Shown: piece after piece, positions 12,881 through 23,197 of the stretch | Layout of the letters: every line of letters starts with the position of its first letter | How positions within the stretch are numbered: the stretch's first letter is position 1 | Source of the DNA: Isoperla grammatica | Lineage: Eukaryota > Arthropoda > Insecta > Plecoptera > Perlodidae | NCBI GenBank assembly: GCA_945910005.1 | Contig: OX246741.1 | Coordinates: 41,349,680 to 41,413,679 of the forward strand | Length of the DNA: 64,000 nucleotides | Reading direction: 5' to 3' | The notes under the pieces: model-generated | Database searches by the model: none | What the model was told of the DNA's origin: nothing | Seen by the model: the letters and a program-made list of their open reading frames with translations, nothing else | Program-made: the position numbers and the translations under genes

Positions 12881-15721
12881 CATTTAGGATTTACGTCTCA
12901 TATTTTGGCAACGATGCAAATCGAGACGACAGTGTGATGAATGGAGATAAAAAGTCGGAAGAGGCTTCATACATATCTGTCAAGTCAAAACAGCACCTCC
13001 ATGGACATAATACTAGAATATTAAAAGTACTTTCTTAATTTCAGCTAGGCCTACACACAAGGTGAAATTATGCATGCTTATTCTTGATTGACAGCGTTTA
13101 CTATTTTACGACAAAACTAAACAACAAACCAAATGTACATTGCAGTTTCACACAACAATACACTATATATCACATATACCACACACAGCTGCATGATATT
13201 ATTCCATAGCAGAAATCTTTCATTCGTCAGCACTATGCAAATGTTCAGATTCCTGTCATTGTCGTAAGGAAATGCTTGCCAATAAACAGCTGCTCATTAT
13301 ACAGTACTACTTGTTGGCGGTACATAATACTGGAATATATGTGCCATGTGGACGTGGTAATACACTATAACTGCAAGATGTAACAGCCCGTACAGTTGCA
13401 AGACGACGTAATGAGAGTTCTTAGTACAAGAACAAGTGTTACTTGTCACGCAAATAACTCTTTATTATTGTTTATTATATTTATATTCTCGCACAAGGTT
13501 ATTGTGTTCAATAGATTATTGTATGAATCGTAAAATCCACTCTCGAAGTAGGATTCTAGCTCATCCTAATAAAGATAAAATGGCTAACGTTTTTACATTG
13601 TATTTGAAATACGGTCAGAGCTTCGACAAACGATATATCTGCTCGATTAACTTCTTTGATAGTTAGACAAGTTAAACGTTCAAATTGTTAGAACGAATAG
13701 TGAATATATTTTGCTCTTGTTTGACCATTATTTCCCACTTACTTATGTCGTTTTCGTTAACTGGTCTTTTGTTATATTTTATCGTCCTATATTTTTGAAA
13801 ATGTTGGTTATGAATATATCAAACGATTTCCTAGAACACGAACACCCATGCTTGAAGCCCATTTGAGACTCCTACCTTGCTTGAGCTATGCAGTCGGTGT
13901 ACATGTACATGCAATATAATCACACACAATGCATTTTTCAGAACAAGTAATTTACATAATTTGATACAAGACTTGCCAATACTTTCCATAGTAATCAGTT
14001 TTTGTGGTCATGTTCTGTCCGTTTTATACCTCCAGTTTCTTTTAAGGTGGCACTATTGTTTTTTCGTAAAAAAGTGCATATTAATGCCGCATATGTATCC
14101 CTAGAGTGCGTAATAATGAATGATATTCCAGACAGTTTGAGCATGATGAATGAGGATAACATTTTTCAAAATTCGTATCTTGGTACCATATTTTATCATA
14201 CTGCTCTTATACCTACATCCAACCGTATGAGCCATGCATACATATTGATCTAACTTTAAACCAACTGTGAACAGCGTGTACAGGTAGGGGGAATGGGGCA
14301 ATACTCTGCGCATTATTTATCTGTGCTCTGCGTGTCCTACACATTATAACATCAAAAATACTTCTTTCCCATCTCACACAACGCAGCTATTTATCGCACA
14401 TTGTTCACTCAGGTGTATAATAAAGTGTATTCATGCATCAGTTAGAGTCACGCCAACACTTGGTCCATATAGAAGGCATCAAGTGCTCTGAAACCAGGTC
14501 ACATTGGGAAGTAATTAATGACCCCCAAGACTAGGGGTCACCTACAGTAAATAATGTGAAGCACAACATAGAAGCAGACCACATTCGTGAGCTACTGGTA
14601 AAAACAAAATGTACAGTGCATGGGTGTACATGACTGTACACTATACTATATAGCGTTGCAAATACAAGTGTTTCTCATATAATCTCACCACCTTTAGCGT
14701 CTTGACCTATACACGTCATCATCGACGGCATCCTATCATGAGCATTTCCTGATTCCCCTCTTCTTCTTCTTCTTTTTGCTAAACCACTAATAATGCAATC
14801 GTGATAAATATAATAACCAACATTACTTCGCCGATACGATATATATCGCGCCTTTAATGAACTGCATTGCTCAAGCACGACAACCACAGGTTTCACAATC
14901 TATCAAATCCAATCGGACGAAATTATTTATACGTTTAAAGGAATAATAATAATATAAACATAAATCTTCAAAGTAATTTCCAAAGGTGAGAATGTCCATT
15001 AACACTCCCATGACTTTCTTTCTCGTTTTGGGGAAATGATTTAAATATATCCACTTGTAAAAATGAGTGAGGCGGGTTTGATCGTGGGATACGATTGAGA
15101 GCATGAAGTGCAGTTCATGCAAAGTGTGGGAGATCGAGGCAATTGGCTGCACTTCTTGAGAGGGGCGTTACCCCAGACGGTGTTATTATCTACTCTTTTT
15201 GTACAGTCAATGCTCGAGTATTACTGCAGGGTGGTACAGCATCGTGGGAGCAATATCCGACTACGGAAATACACGGCTACAGTTCACAGTAAGATGGTGT
15301 CGTCATGGATAACAGTGAAGTGACGTATGTGAAGACTACCAACCTAAATCTAGTTGCATCTCGTTCTCATATCTCCGGTATAGTAGTGATGCTATCAACG
15401 CTTCTGTTGGCAGGCATTGTGAGGGCACATTCTAAGCGAGGTGGTGCCACACAACCATCACATCGGGAAATCTCGCGGCGAATTCCGTTGATATAGACGG
15501 CGTGGAGTGACTGTCTCTTCTGAGAATTTTACAGCTCACAACCGTACGTCTATCTACTTGAATAATGATGTATGCCTCCTCGTTGGTAAAGTGTACGGGG
15601 ATGCGAACAGAAAGACCGAATCCATGTTTTATTATTAACGTAGGGCCAAGTAGGCCTACTAGTGTACGACATGGATCCATCTATTATGGATACGGACCGA
15701 TAGAAGTAGATTGGGGGAAGA
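12881..15721. other. Unassigned DNA upstream of the Gypsy insertion
   Basis: No exon, RNA gene or repeat recognised. The small open frames (up to 93 codons) have random-looking composition. The sequence ends at the CTTG that was duplicated on insertion of the LTR element. Confidence 0.5.
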
Positions 15722-15725
15722 CTTG

Positions 15726-15962
15726 TGTTGTAATCCCGTCTCTACGGCAGTGTGCCGGGGATGGAGAAGGCGGTGGAAGAGGCAACTAGAACAAATGACA
15801 TGGCCGCCCGACGAGTACGCCCGACTCACGCCATCCTTTGTACCTCGTTATATTTTGTGTAAATAACTGTCTACCTGAAGTTCAATCATTAAACGTTACT
15901 ATATTTACTTATTACTTCGTTTATTCATAACAACAAGATCCGAATCCCGACAAGTCTTAACA
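15726..15962 (+). repeat. 5' LTR, 237 bp
   Basis: Begins TGTTGTAATCCC and ends TCTTAACA, the TG..CA ends expected of LTRs. Contains TTATATTTTG as a possible promoter element and ATTAAA as a possible poly(A) signal. By eye identical to the 3' LTR. Confidence 0.96.
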
Positions 15963-16484
15963 ATTCAGAAGTGGAGATGATACTCGCGTGTTCAAAGTTC
16001 CAGAGATTCATCTTCAAGTAAAGTTCTATCATTGTGTTTCGTTACGCCTGTAATGTGACTATGAAACTATTTGTGTGTTTATTTTGGCCTCAAGAACTGT
16101 GCTCGTGGTATTGAGGGATTTTTGCGTTTGATCTGCAGCAAGACGTTATGAAGTGAAATTTGCAGTTTACACGTGCATTTTGAGCTATTCTGTGTTTTCT
16201 CACGGCAGCGGGGCAGCCATATTTGATTTTGTTATCTACGAACAGTGAAGTGAACTTGGCAACTACTAGCAAACCTGGCGCGCGAAAGTCGCAGTTCATC
16301 CAGCATCTGGGTAGCGGTGGGAAGCTAGCGCCAACAACAAATTACCTGCCAACACAGTGAATGCCAACTTTCGAAAACGTCGTCGCCGTCATTCACTGTT
16401 TCTGCTGTCATTATTGAGTTGTATTGTTTTATTTTATGTGTGAAACTGTAATAACTGTAACCAAGTCTGTCAAGAACATACGAA

Positions 16485-19400
16485 ATGAGTTCGGTAAATA
16501 ACGGAAGTCTGAACCCTTTGAATATGTTGGCTAATGTTTGTATAGACCAAGTTGGTCAAAATCCAGAACAAGTGGACCTTACTAACGATAGGCCTTCCGT
16601 CAAAAATTTGCCCGGTGGTTCAGTTACAAACCAGCAATTGCCAACAGTAGACCCTATGCCGCAAGGAGCATCATCGACGGATGCTATCATTCGAATCATG
16701 ATGGAAGAAAATAGAAGACGTGATCAAATGTTTATGGACCTGATCAGTCGCTTAGGCGTTGGTGCTAACCCTCAGCCGCCAACCGCCACAGAATCTTATC
16801 AGATAATGCCTGATCTCACCAAATCTGTTGAGGACTTCACAGGGGATGGAAATTGTGGATTGGCCCAAGAGTGGTTGCGGTCAATCGAAGCTTTGGCCCA
16901 ACTACATAAATGGCCCGAAGCATTTATGTTGGAGTCCGCCCGTATGCATCTGAAGGGAGCCGCAAGACATTGGTTTGCTACACGCAGTGCTGAGATTGCA
17001 TCATGGGCAGAGTTTAAATCTGTTTTTACGAGAACCTTTATTGGTACGTTTACCCTACCTGATCTGTGGAAGAAAATGCAAGGCCGTGTGCAATCCAAAG
17101 GCGAAAGCACTCATGTTTACTTTCATGAGAAGGCGAGGTATTGTAAGGACTTAAACCTGACATTTCACGACACTAAGCAACAGATACTGTTAGGTTTATG
17201 GTCACAACAACTGTGTTCACAACTAATGTCAACACGCCACCGTGATATCGACGAGTTATTAATGGATTTACGCGAGTTTGAACAAATTGATGCAAGCAGA
17301 GCTGAACGTATAAATGCACAACGCAGTTCCAGTGATGACTCACGAAAAAATAATCAGCGACGTCAACAACAAGCATCTACAAGTACCCCGTGTTTGCCTG
17401 GGCAGACGGCAGTAAAAGAGGAGCCGAAAACTAGTCAGCCCAGTAAACCTTTTTATGCTTATCAATCAAGAGCTCCTGTACATAATTCTGCTGGTGAAAT
17501 GTTGTGCTATAATTGCAATACTTATGGCCACATTGCGCGAGATTGCCCGAAACCGAAAAGGACCTTACACTGCTTGAAGTGCAATCGAGACGGACACACC
17601 CAACGTCACTGCACCACTGAAAAGCGTCAAGAGTCCACACCGTCGAGTGGACAAGTCTTACATGTAACCAGTGTCGAGGGTGTTAATCCAGGCAAGTACT
17701 TAAGACCGGTGATAGTAAATAAGTCTCATTCATTACAAGGAATGATCGATTGTGGCAGTTCAAGTTGTACTATGCAGGCATCTGCTACCATCAAATGTGG
17801 AATCACAGTAGAACCAACAAACAGCACCTTGTATGGTTTTGGTGATGCACTAGGAGGTATCCAACCACTTGGGAAAGTGACAACCAGCCTGGAAATTGAT
17901 GGTGTGATCGCAGAAGAGGTAACTGTTCTCGTGGTGCCGGATAAGGCACAGGATATGGAAATCCTAGTTGGACGAACTTGGACAGAATTGCCCCACATCG
18001 CTTTCATGAAAGTGGATGACCAATTTGTCATTGGTAACAGATTCGACGAGCCCTTCCGAAACTTGCAGATCGATCCCGTGCGGAATACTACTAAACTTGT
18101 TAACGATAACGACGTAATTCTGAAAAAGAACTCTATCAACTTCGTGAAAGTATCACAGATTGGAGGACATGACAGTCATGCAATTATTAAAGAAGTACAA
18201 GGAAAGTCTCCAATCCTAACCTGTCTGGATGGGGGCAAAACTATTGTTCCAGTGAGAAATCTAACCAATCACGACCTGAAGATTAAAAAGGGACAGTGTG
18301 TTGTTCGCGGTGAGCAAGCAGATGTCCTGACTCAGCTCATCTGCCGTGAAGGGAAAGCTGCGAGACTACCCATTCAAGAAGAAGATATCAATGTTGATAC
18401 ACAATTGTGTGATGAGAATAGAATAGAGCTACATGCACTTCTCACCGAGTTTCGCGACATTTTCGCTCAGTCAGTAGATGAGATTGGCTGCACCGACTTA
18501 GTGGAAATGGAAATCAAGGAAGTTCCTGGAAGTCAGCCTGTCTGTTGTCGGCCATATCATGCCACTGCAGCAAATCGTGACGAGATAAAGAAGATCGTCC
18601 ACGAGTGGAAGGAGTTAGGTATAGTAAGTGAAACCCGATCTCCTTACGCAAGCCCGGTTCTTCTTGTGCAAAAGAAAACTGGAGAAAAACGCCTGGTAGT
18701 GGATTATCGCAAATTAAATTCGCAGACCGTAAAGCAGCATTTTCCGATCCCGAATATAGACGAGCAGCTTGAAAAGCTGTCGGGCTGCAAGTATTTCACA
18801 GTCTTGGACTTGGCCCACGGCTATCTTCAAATCCCGTTGAACGAGGAAGCCAAAGAGAAGACTGCATTTGTGACCCCTGACGATACGGGGCAGTTCAACA
18901 GAATGATCTTCGGATTGAGGAATGCACCTGCCGAATTTCAACGTGTCATGAATCGCGCACTTGGTTCCTTGCGTAACACAGTCACAATGTGTTATCTTGA
19001 TGACCTGCTAATCGCGGCCAAGGACTGGCCGGAGATGCTCTCCAAGTTACGGTTAGTATTTGAAGCCGTGCGAAAAGCTAAGCTAACCCTACGCTTAAGT
19101 AAGTGCGAATTTGGTCGCACTGAGCTCGAATATCTAGGATTCGCAATAACTGCAGGATCCTTGAAACCCGGACGTAGGAAGACATTGGCAATATCAGACT
19201 TCCCAGTACCCAAGAACGTCCATGAAGTTCGTCGCTTCATAGGGCTCACGAGTTTCTTCAGAAGATTCATCAAGCATCACGCCGCAAAAGCAGAACCATT
19301 GACCCGTCTGCTGAAGAAGGATACGTTATTTGCCTGGGGATCCGAACAGCAAGCTTCATTTGAAGAACTCAAGAAGGCTTTGACTGAAGAGCCGACTCTC

Positions 19401-21224
19401 AGCCTGTACAACCCGAACGCTAGAACTGAAGTCCATACCGATGCCAGTTCAGAGGGACTAGCTGGAATGCTTCTGCAAGAGGGAGAAGACAAGAACCTCC
19501 ATCTAGTATACTGCGTAAGCAAGAGGACGACCGAAGCAGAACGAGTTTATCACTCGAGTAAACTTGAGTTGACTGCAATAGTCTGGACCCTTGCCAGGCT
19601 AAGACAGTTCCTGATCGGTATCCCATTTACCATAGTGACGGACTGTCAGGCGTTGGTGTATTTGAATACCAAGCGCACCGATAACCCGCAGATAGCGCGG
19701 TGGTTCAACCTCATCCAGGAGTATGACATCATCGAAGTCAAGCATCGACCTGGCGTGAAGATGGCGCACGTGGATGCCCTCAGTAGAGCCCCTACGGAGA
19801 ATGGTGGCGACACTGAAGAGGTTGTTGGAGAACGACTTGGCGTCTTCGTAACCTTGACCATGTCAGACCAAGTTATGATGTTGCAACGATCAGATGAGGA
19901 GATCCGAGTAAAAATAGACATCTTACGCAAGCCAGTAGAAGAACGCAATGCTCATGAAAACGCGCTTGTCCCAGATATGATTTTGCGAGATGGAATTCTA
20001 TACAAGCAAATAATGATTGATGGTAGGAACCAAACCTTATTTGTAATCCCGAAACCTATGAGAAAGAGTTTACTGGTCAGAGCACATGACTTGTCTGGGC
20101 ATTTTGGTCTAGACAGGACAATTGCCAAATTGAGAGAACATTACTGGTTTCCTGCAATGAAACGTTACGCGAAGCACCATTTGGCGCATTGTTTTGAATG
20201 TTTCCTAACCAAGACCCCGGGAGGAAAGCAGCCTGGTCTACTTCATCCGATACCTCCAGGGAGACGTCCATTCGAAGTAATCAACGCAGACCATTTGGGC
20301 CCCTTTATAACAAGTACGAAAGGCAACCAGTATGTACTAGTAATCATTGATAATTTGACCAAGTACTCACATCTGTACGCTGTCCGCGACGTGTCTACGA
20401 AACAACTCATAAAATGCTTGGATAGTTTCGTTAATGAACGAGGATTGCCGATGCGCATGATCACTGACCGTGGGACGTGCTACACTTCCAAGGCCCTAGA
20501 TGAGTACTGCAAGAAACATGGGATTGCTCATACCCTGAACGCAACTAGACACCCTAGGGCCAATGGTCAGGTCGAGCGGGTCAACCGAACCTTGACCCCA
20601 ATCATCACGATGTCGATCGAAAAACCGAACCAGAGGGATTGGGACGCTAAAATGAAAACCTGTGAAAGAAATTTAAATACGTCGGTGAAAAAAACCACGG
20701 GGAAGACCCCATTCGAAATACTTCATGGTTACCGGCCCAGGTTCCATGATGGTCAACTTCAAACGGTAACAGATATAGAGGAGGATGAGCTGTGGACAAA
20801 TCCGTCAACACTACAAGCGGAGGCACGAAACGTCATTACGGAGAAGCAGCTCAAGATCAAGGAGTCCTTCGATCGAAAACGCTACGTGGCGACCCGATAT
20901 AATGTTGGTGACATTGTGGCCATGCGGCGAGTACCCGCACACACTGGTGAACCCAGCAAAACTCAAGAGAAGTATCGTGGGCCATTGGTGGTTACAGCAT
21001 GTCTACCAGAGGACACCTATCGAGTGTCCCAGCTTCATTCGCCGGAACGAGGGAGGTTCTATTCCACGGTGTCACATGTGTCATTGCTGAAACTGTGGGG
21101 TTCCACCGACCGTGTTGATGATGGAGATCCTGTTTCCGAGCCTTCCAATGATGAGGACGAGGAAGAAGCCCCAGACCCAAGCTGCACACCGAGCCGCGGG
21201 TCTAGAGTTCGAACCGCGCACTAA
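16485..21224 (+). CDS. Gag-Pol polyprotein of the Ty3/Gypsy element
   Basis: One open frame of 1579 codons without stop or frameshift. Gag has a retrotransposon-gag capsid-like region at about residues 110-230, followed by two CCHC zinc knuckles at about 341-354 and 363-376. The aspartic protease motif is D-C-G-S-S at about 422, with cysteine where D-S/T-G is usual. Reverse transcriptase spans roughly 690-870 with the catalytic YLDD at 837-840. RNase H starts near TDASS (985). Integrase has the HHCC zinc-binding set (H1201, H1206, C1236, C1239) and a perfect D,D(35)E triad at D1269, D1328 and E1364. A basic C-terminal region and a short acidic tail follow, with no chromodomain. Gag and Pol share one frame, so no ribosomal shift is needed. 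The start is the first ATG of the frame; later ATGs are possible. The element looks coding-competent, but activity is unproven. Confidence 0.95.
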   Translation: MSSVNNGSLNPLNMLANVCIDQVGQNPEQVDLTNDRPSVKNLPGGSVTNQQLPTVDPMPQGASSTDAIIRIMMEENRRRDQMFMDLISRLGVGANPQPPTATESYQIMPDLTKSVEDFTGDGNCGLAQEWLRSIEALAQLHKWPEAFMLESARMHLKGAARHWFATRSAEIASWAEFKSVFTRTFIGTFTLPDLWKKMQGRVQSKGESTHVYFHEKARYCKDLNLTFHDTKQQILLGLWSQQLCSQLMSTRHRDIDELLMDLREFEQIDASRAERINAQRSSSDDSRKNNQRRQQQASTSTPCLPGQTAVKEEPKTSQPSKPFYAYQSRAPVHNSAGEMLCYNCNTYGHIARDCPKPKRTLHCLKCNRDGHTQRHCTTEKRQESTPSSGQVLHVTSVEGVNPGKYLRPVIVNKSHSLQGMIDCGSSSCTMQASATIKCGITVEPTNSTLYGFGDALGGIQPLGKVTTSLEIDGVIAEEVTVLVVPDKAQDMEILVGRTWTELPHIAFMKVDDQFVIGNRFDEPFRNLQIDPVRNTTKLVNDNDVILKKNSINFVKVSQIGGHDSHAIIKEVQGKSPILTCLDGGKTIVPVRNLTNHDLKIKKGQCVVRGEQADVLTQLICREGKAARLPIQEEDINVDTQLCDENRIELHALLTEFRDIFAQSVDEIGCTDLVEMEIKEVPGSQPVCCRPYHATAANRDEIKKIVHEWKELGIVSETRSPYASPVLLVQKKTGEKRLVVDYRKLNSQTVKQHFPIPNIDEQLEKLSGCKYFTVLDLAHGYLQIPLNEEAKEKTAFVTPDDTGQFNRMIFGLRNAPAEFQRVMNRALGSLRNTVTMCYLDDLLIAAKDWPEMLSKLRLVFEAVRKAKLTLRLSKCEFGRTELEYLGFAITAGSLKPGRRKTLAISDFPVPKNVHEVRRFIGLTSFFRRFIKHHAAKAEPLTRLLKKDTLFAWGSEQQASFEELKKALTEEPTLSLYNPNARTEVHTDASSEGLAGMLLQEGEDKNLHLVYCVSKRTTEAERVYHSSKLELTAIVWTLARLRQFLIGIPFTIVTDCQALVYLNTKRTDNPQIARWFNLIQEYDIIEVKHRPGVKMAHVDALSRAPTENGGDTEEVVGERLGVFVTLTMSDQVMMLQRSDEEIRVKIDILRKPVEERNAHENALVPDMILRDGILYKQIMIDGRNQTLFVIPKPMRKSLLVRAHDLSGHFGLDRTIAKLREHYWFPAMKRYAKHHLAHCFECFLTKTPGGKQPGLLHPIPPGRRPFEVINADHLGPFITSTKGNQYVLVIIDNLTKYSHLYAVRDVSTKQLIKCLDSFVNERGLPMRMITDRGTCYTSKALDEYCKKHGIAHTLNATRHPRANGQVERVNRTLTPIITMSIEKPNQRDWDAKMKTCERNLNTSVKKTTGKTPFEILHGYRPRFHDGQLQTVTDIEEDELWTNPSTLQAEARNVITEKQLKIKESFDRKRYVATRYNVGDIVAMRRVPAHTGEPSKTQEKYRGPLVVTACLPEDTYRVSQLHSPERGRFYSTVSHVSLLKLWGSTDRVDDGDPVSEPSNDEDEEEAPDPSCTPSRGSRVRTAH

Positions 21225-21262
21225 CGTATAATTAGGGACAATCATATGGCAGGACAGCCGAT

Positions 21263-21499
21263 TGTTGTAATCCCGTCTCTACGGCAGTGTGCCGGGGATG
21301 GAGAAGGCGGTGGAAGAGGCAACTAGAACAAATGACATGGCCGCCCGACGAGTACGCCCGACTCACGCCATCCTTTGTACCTCGTTATATTTTGTGTAAA
21401 TAACTGTCTACCTGAAGTTCAATCATTAAACGTTACTATATTTACTTATTACTTCGTTTATTCATAACAACAAGATCCGAATCCCGACAAGTCTTAACA
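21263..21499 (+). repeat. 3' LTR, 237 bp
   Basis: Same length and ends as the 5' LTR, with no difference seen on reading both copies through. Followed directly by the CTTG target duplication. Confidence 0.96.
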
Positions 21500-22544
21500 C
21501 TTGGGAAAGATCAGGCGAACGATGTTTAATTCTAGGACATCGTTCAACACTTTAAACTCAATGCACACAAAAAATCAAAAGCCGAGAGACGACAACAAAA
21601 TTCAAGTTTTGTTTGAATTGTTGCTAACAAAATGTATACGAATATGCGCATAGCCATGCACAGATGTTCCACAATTATTATTATTGTGGTCAATAAAGAA
21701 AATTATAATTTTGGACAAATTTTGTAATATCCCATCAGAACATAGGCCCTATAGCCAAAGAGAGATTGTGCTTCGTACAAAATGGTGCAGTAATTTTCAA
21801 TGAGAGTAGGCTACGTACGATAGATAGTAAACTTTCTGGCAAAGTGTTTAAAATTTAAAACAAAACTCGAAGGTACGTGTGCCGACTCCGAGTACCAAAT
21901 CACTTGTCTCAATCTTTCTTCTCACCAGCCAGATATTCTACTTGGCCTCCAGGTCCATATCACCATATTATAAAATAGAGGACACAAAGGTTCAAAAATA
22001 ATTCACTTTGAGCCTGAACGTTTTTCTAACATACCCAAACAATTCCTCGTCACTTAAATGCAGGGCATGTGCTCGGACGCAATGTGAATCTCAATTTGTT
22101 CCATGCTATATACACGGAATAGGCAGCAGGACTTCCGAAGCTTTCATGTACAAACTGATTTTAGCCAAGCTTCTTTCGAACACAGACTATCAAAACAGCA
22201 AATTATCATTTTAAATCAGAACTGACTTGGTCTTAGAAAAAAAATAATTACCTACACGACTTTTACTCCATACGCAACCTGTCGGTGTAGCAGAAAGAAT
22301 CCCTTTGTTTTTGCATTCATGCCACATGTCTCGCAAACATATTGTCGTTACGTTCCGCAGAAAACCTTTAGTTCAAATTCTAGAAAATTACTGGTTTTAG
22401 TGAATCCAGATTCCAGAGACACTATTAAAAAACTTGAAACAACAGGTTCTTATACTGAAAACACAAACAAAGAAATCAAGTTATTATACAATGTGATACA
22501 AGGCGAGCAAGCTACAGAACGTTACAGCGATTCGACCAACGTTT

Positions 22545-22620
22545 GTGTGGCTCGTTGGTCTAGTGGGTTTATTCCAGCTTCGAACTCAGGGTTTGATTCC
22601 CGGTTTGGGCTGGGGCTTAT
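22545..22620 (+). repeat. tRNA-like relic, probable SINE head
   Basis: An A-box-like TGGTCTAGTGG (22556-22566) and a B-box-like GGTTTGATTCC (22590-22600, one mismatch to the consensus) lie about 34 bp apart, close to tRNA gene spacing. The flanks cannot pair as a 7-bp acceptor stem and no anticodon stem is convincing. A tRNA-derived SINE fragment or dead tRNA gene is more likely than a working tRNA. Part of its 3' side recurs at 9440-9490. Confidence 0.4.
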
Positions 22621-23178
22621 TTAACTTTGGAGCAGTTATCGAAACGAAGTGACCTCCGGTGTTTTTTTTTCTCCAGTTCCTCCATTATGTGGAACATTCA
22701 TCATTATGATGTTAAGAATTTTCCCCCTCAAACGTTTTACCTGGCAATTTTCTCCCCGTAAGAGTTTGGACTTATTAATTTCTGATTTCACTCTTCAAAA
22801 ATCTATAATAAACGTATCGTTAAATTGTTAGAAGGTATATTTTGAGAAGTTGGCACACCTGACAGAGTAAATTCAATAATTTGCCAATTGTGACACTCCT
22901 ACTCAAAAAGGTTCGCCATCACTGACAATCTAATAGCACAAGAAATATAACTACAAAGCTTTTGATTGGTGGTTAATGAAGAATAAAACGTTAACCATGG
23001 ACATTGAAATACCGGCACAAAAGTTGTATTAAACTACATTTTACTGGCAAATTTACCGAACACGAATGTGACCAGTTTTAGTTAAAACCTTCGAGATCAA
23101 AACAAGAATAAAGTAATTAAAATATACATAATTATAACTCAAGTATGTCACATCACATTCCATGTCGGGCAAACGCTG

Positions 23179-23197
23179 ACACGTGCTAAGCACGTGT
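23179..23197. promoter_or_regulatory. Paired E-box palindrome
   Basis: ACACGTGC, three bases TAA, then GCACGTGT: two CACGTG E-boxes within one inverted repeat. Use as a bHLH binding site is inference. Confidence 0.35.

Larger units (their letters stand above)
15722..21503 (+). mobile_element. Complete Ty3/Gypsy LTR retrotransposon
   Basis: A full-length element at 15726-21499 (5774 bp) bounded by 4-bp direct repeats CTTG at 15722-15725 and 21500-21503. Order: 5' LTR, 522-bp leader, single Gag-Pol frame, 38-bp gap, 3' LTR. The gene order protease, reverse transcriptase, RNase H, integrase is diagnostic of Ty3/Gypsy (Metaviridae). No envelope-like frame exists between the Pol stop and the 3' LTR. 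A possible primer-binding site begins at the TGG at 15972, nine bases after the LTR, but I cannot name the tRNA. No clear polypurine tract precedes the 3' LTR. The LTRs look identical by eye, so the insertion is very recent. Confidence 0.96.

Noticed and set aside
20785..21090. Extra plus-strand ORF overlapping the Gypsy Pol
   Set aside because: Alternative-frame shadow of the integrase C-terminus; no envelope-like or accessory features.
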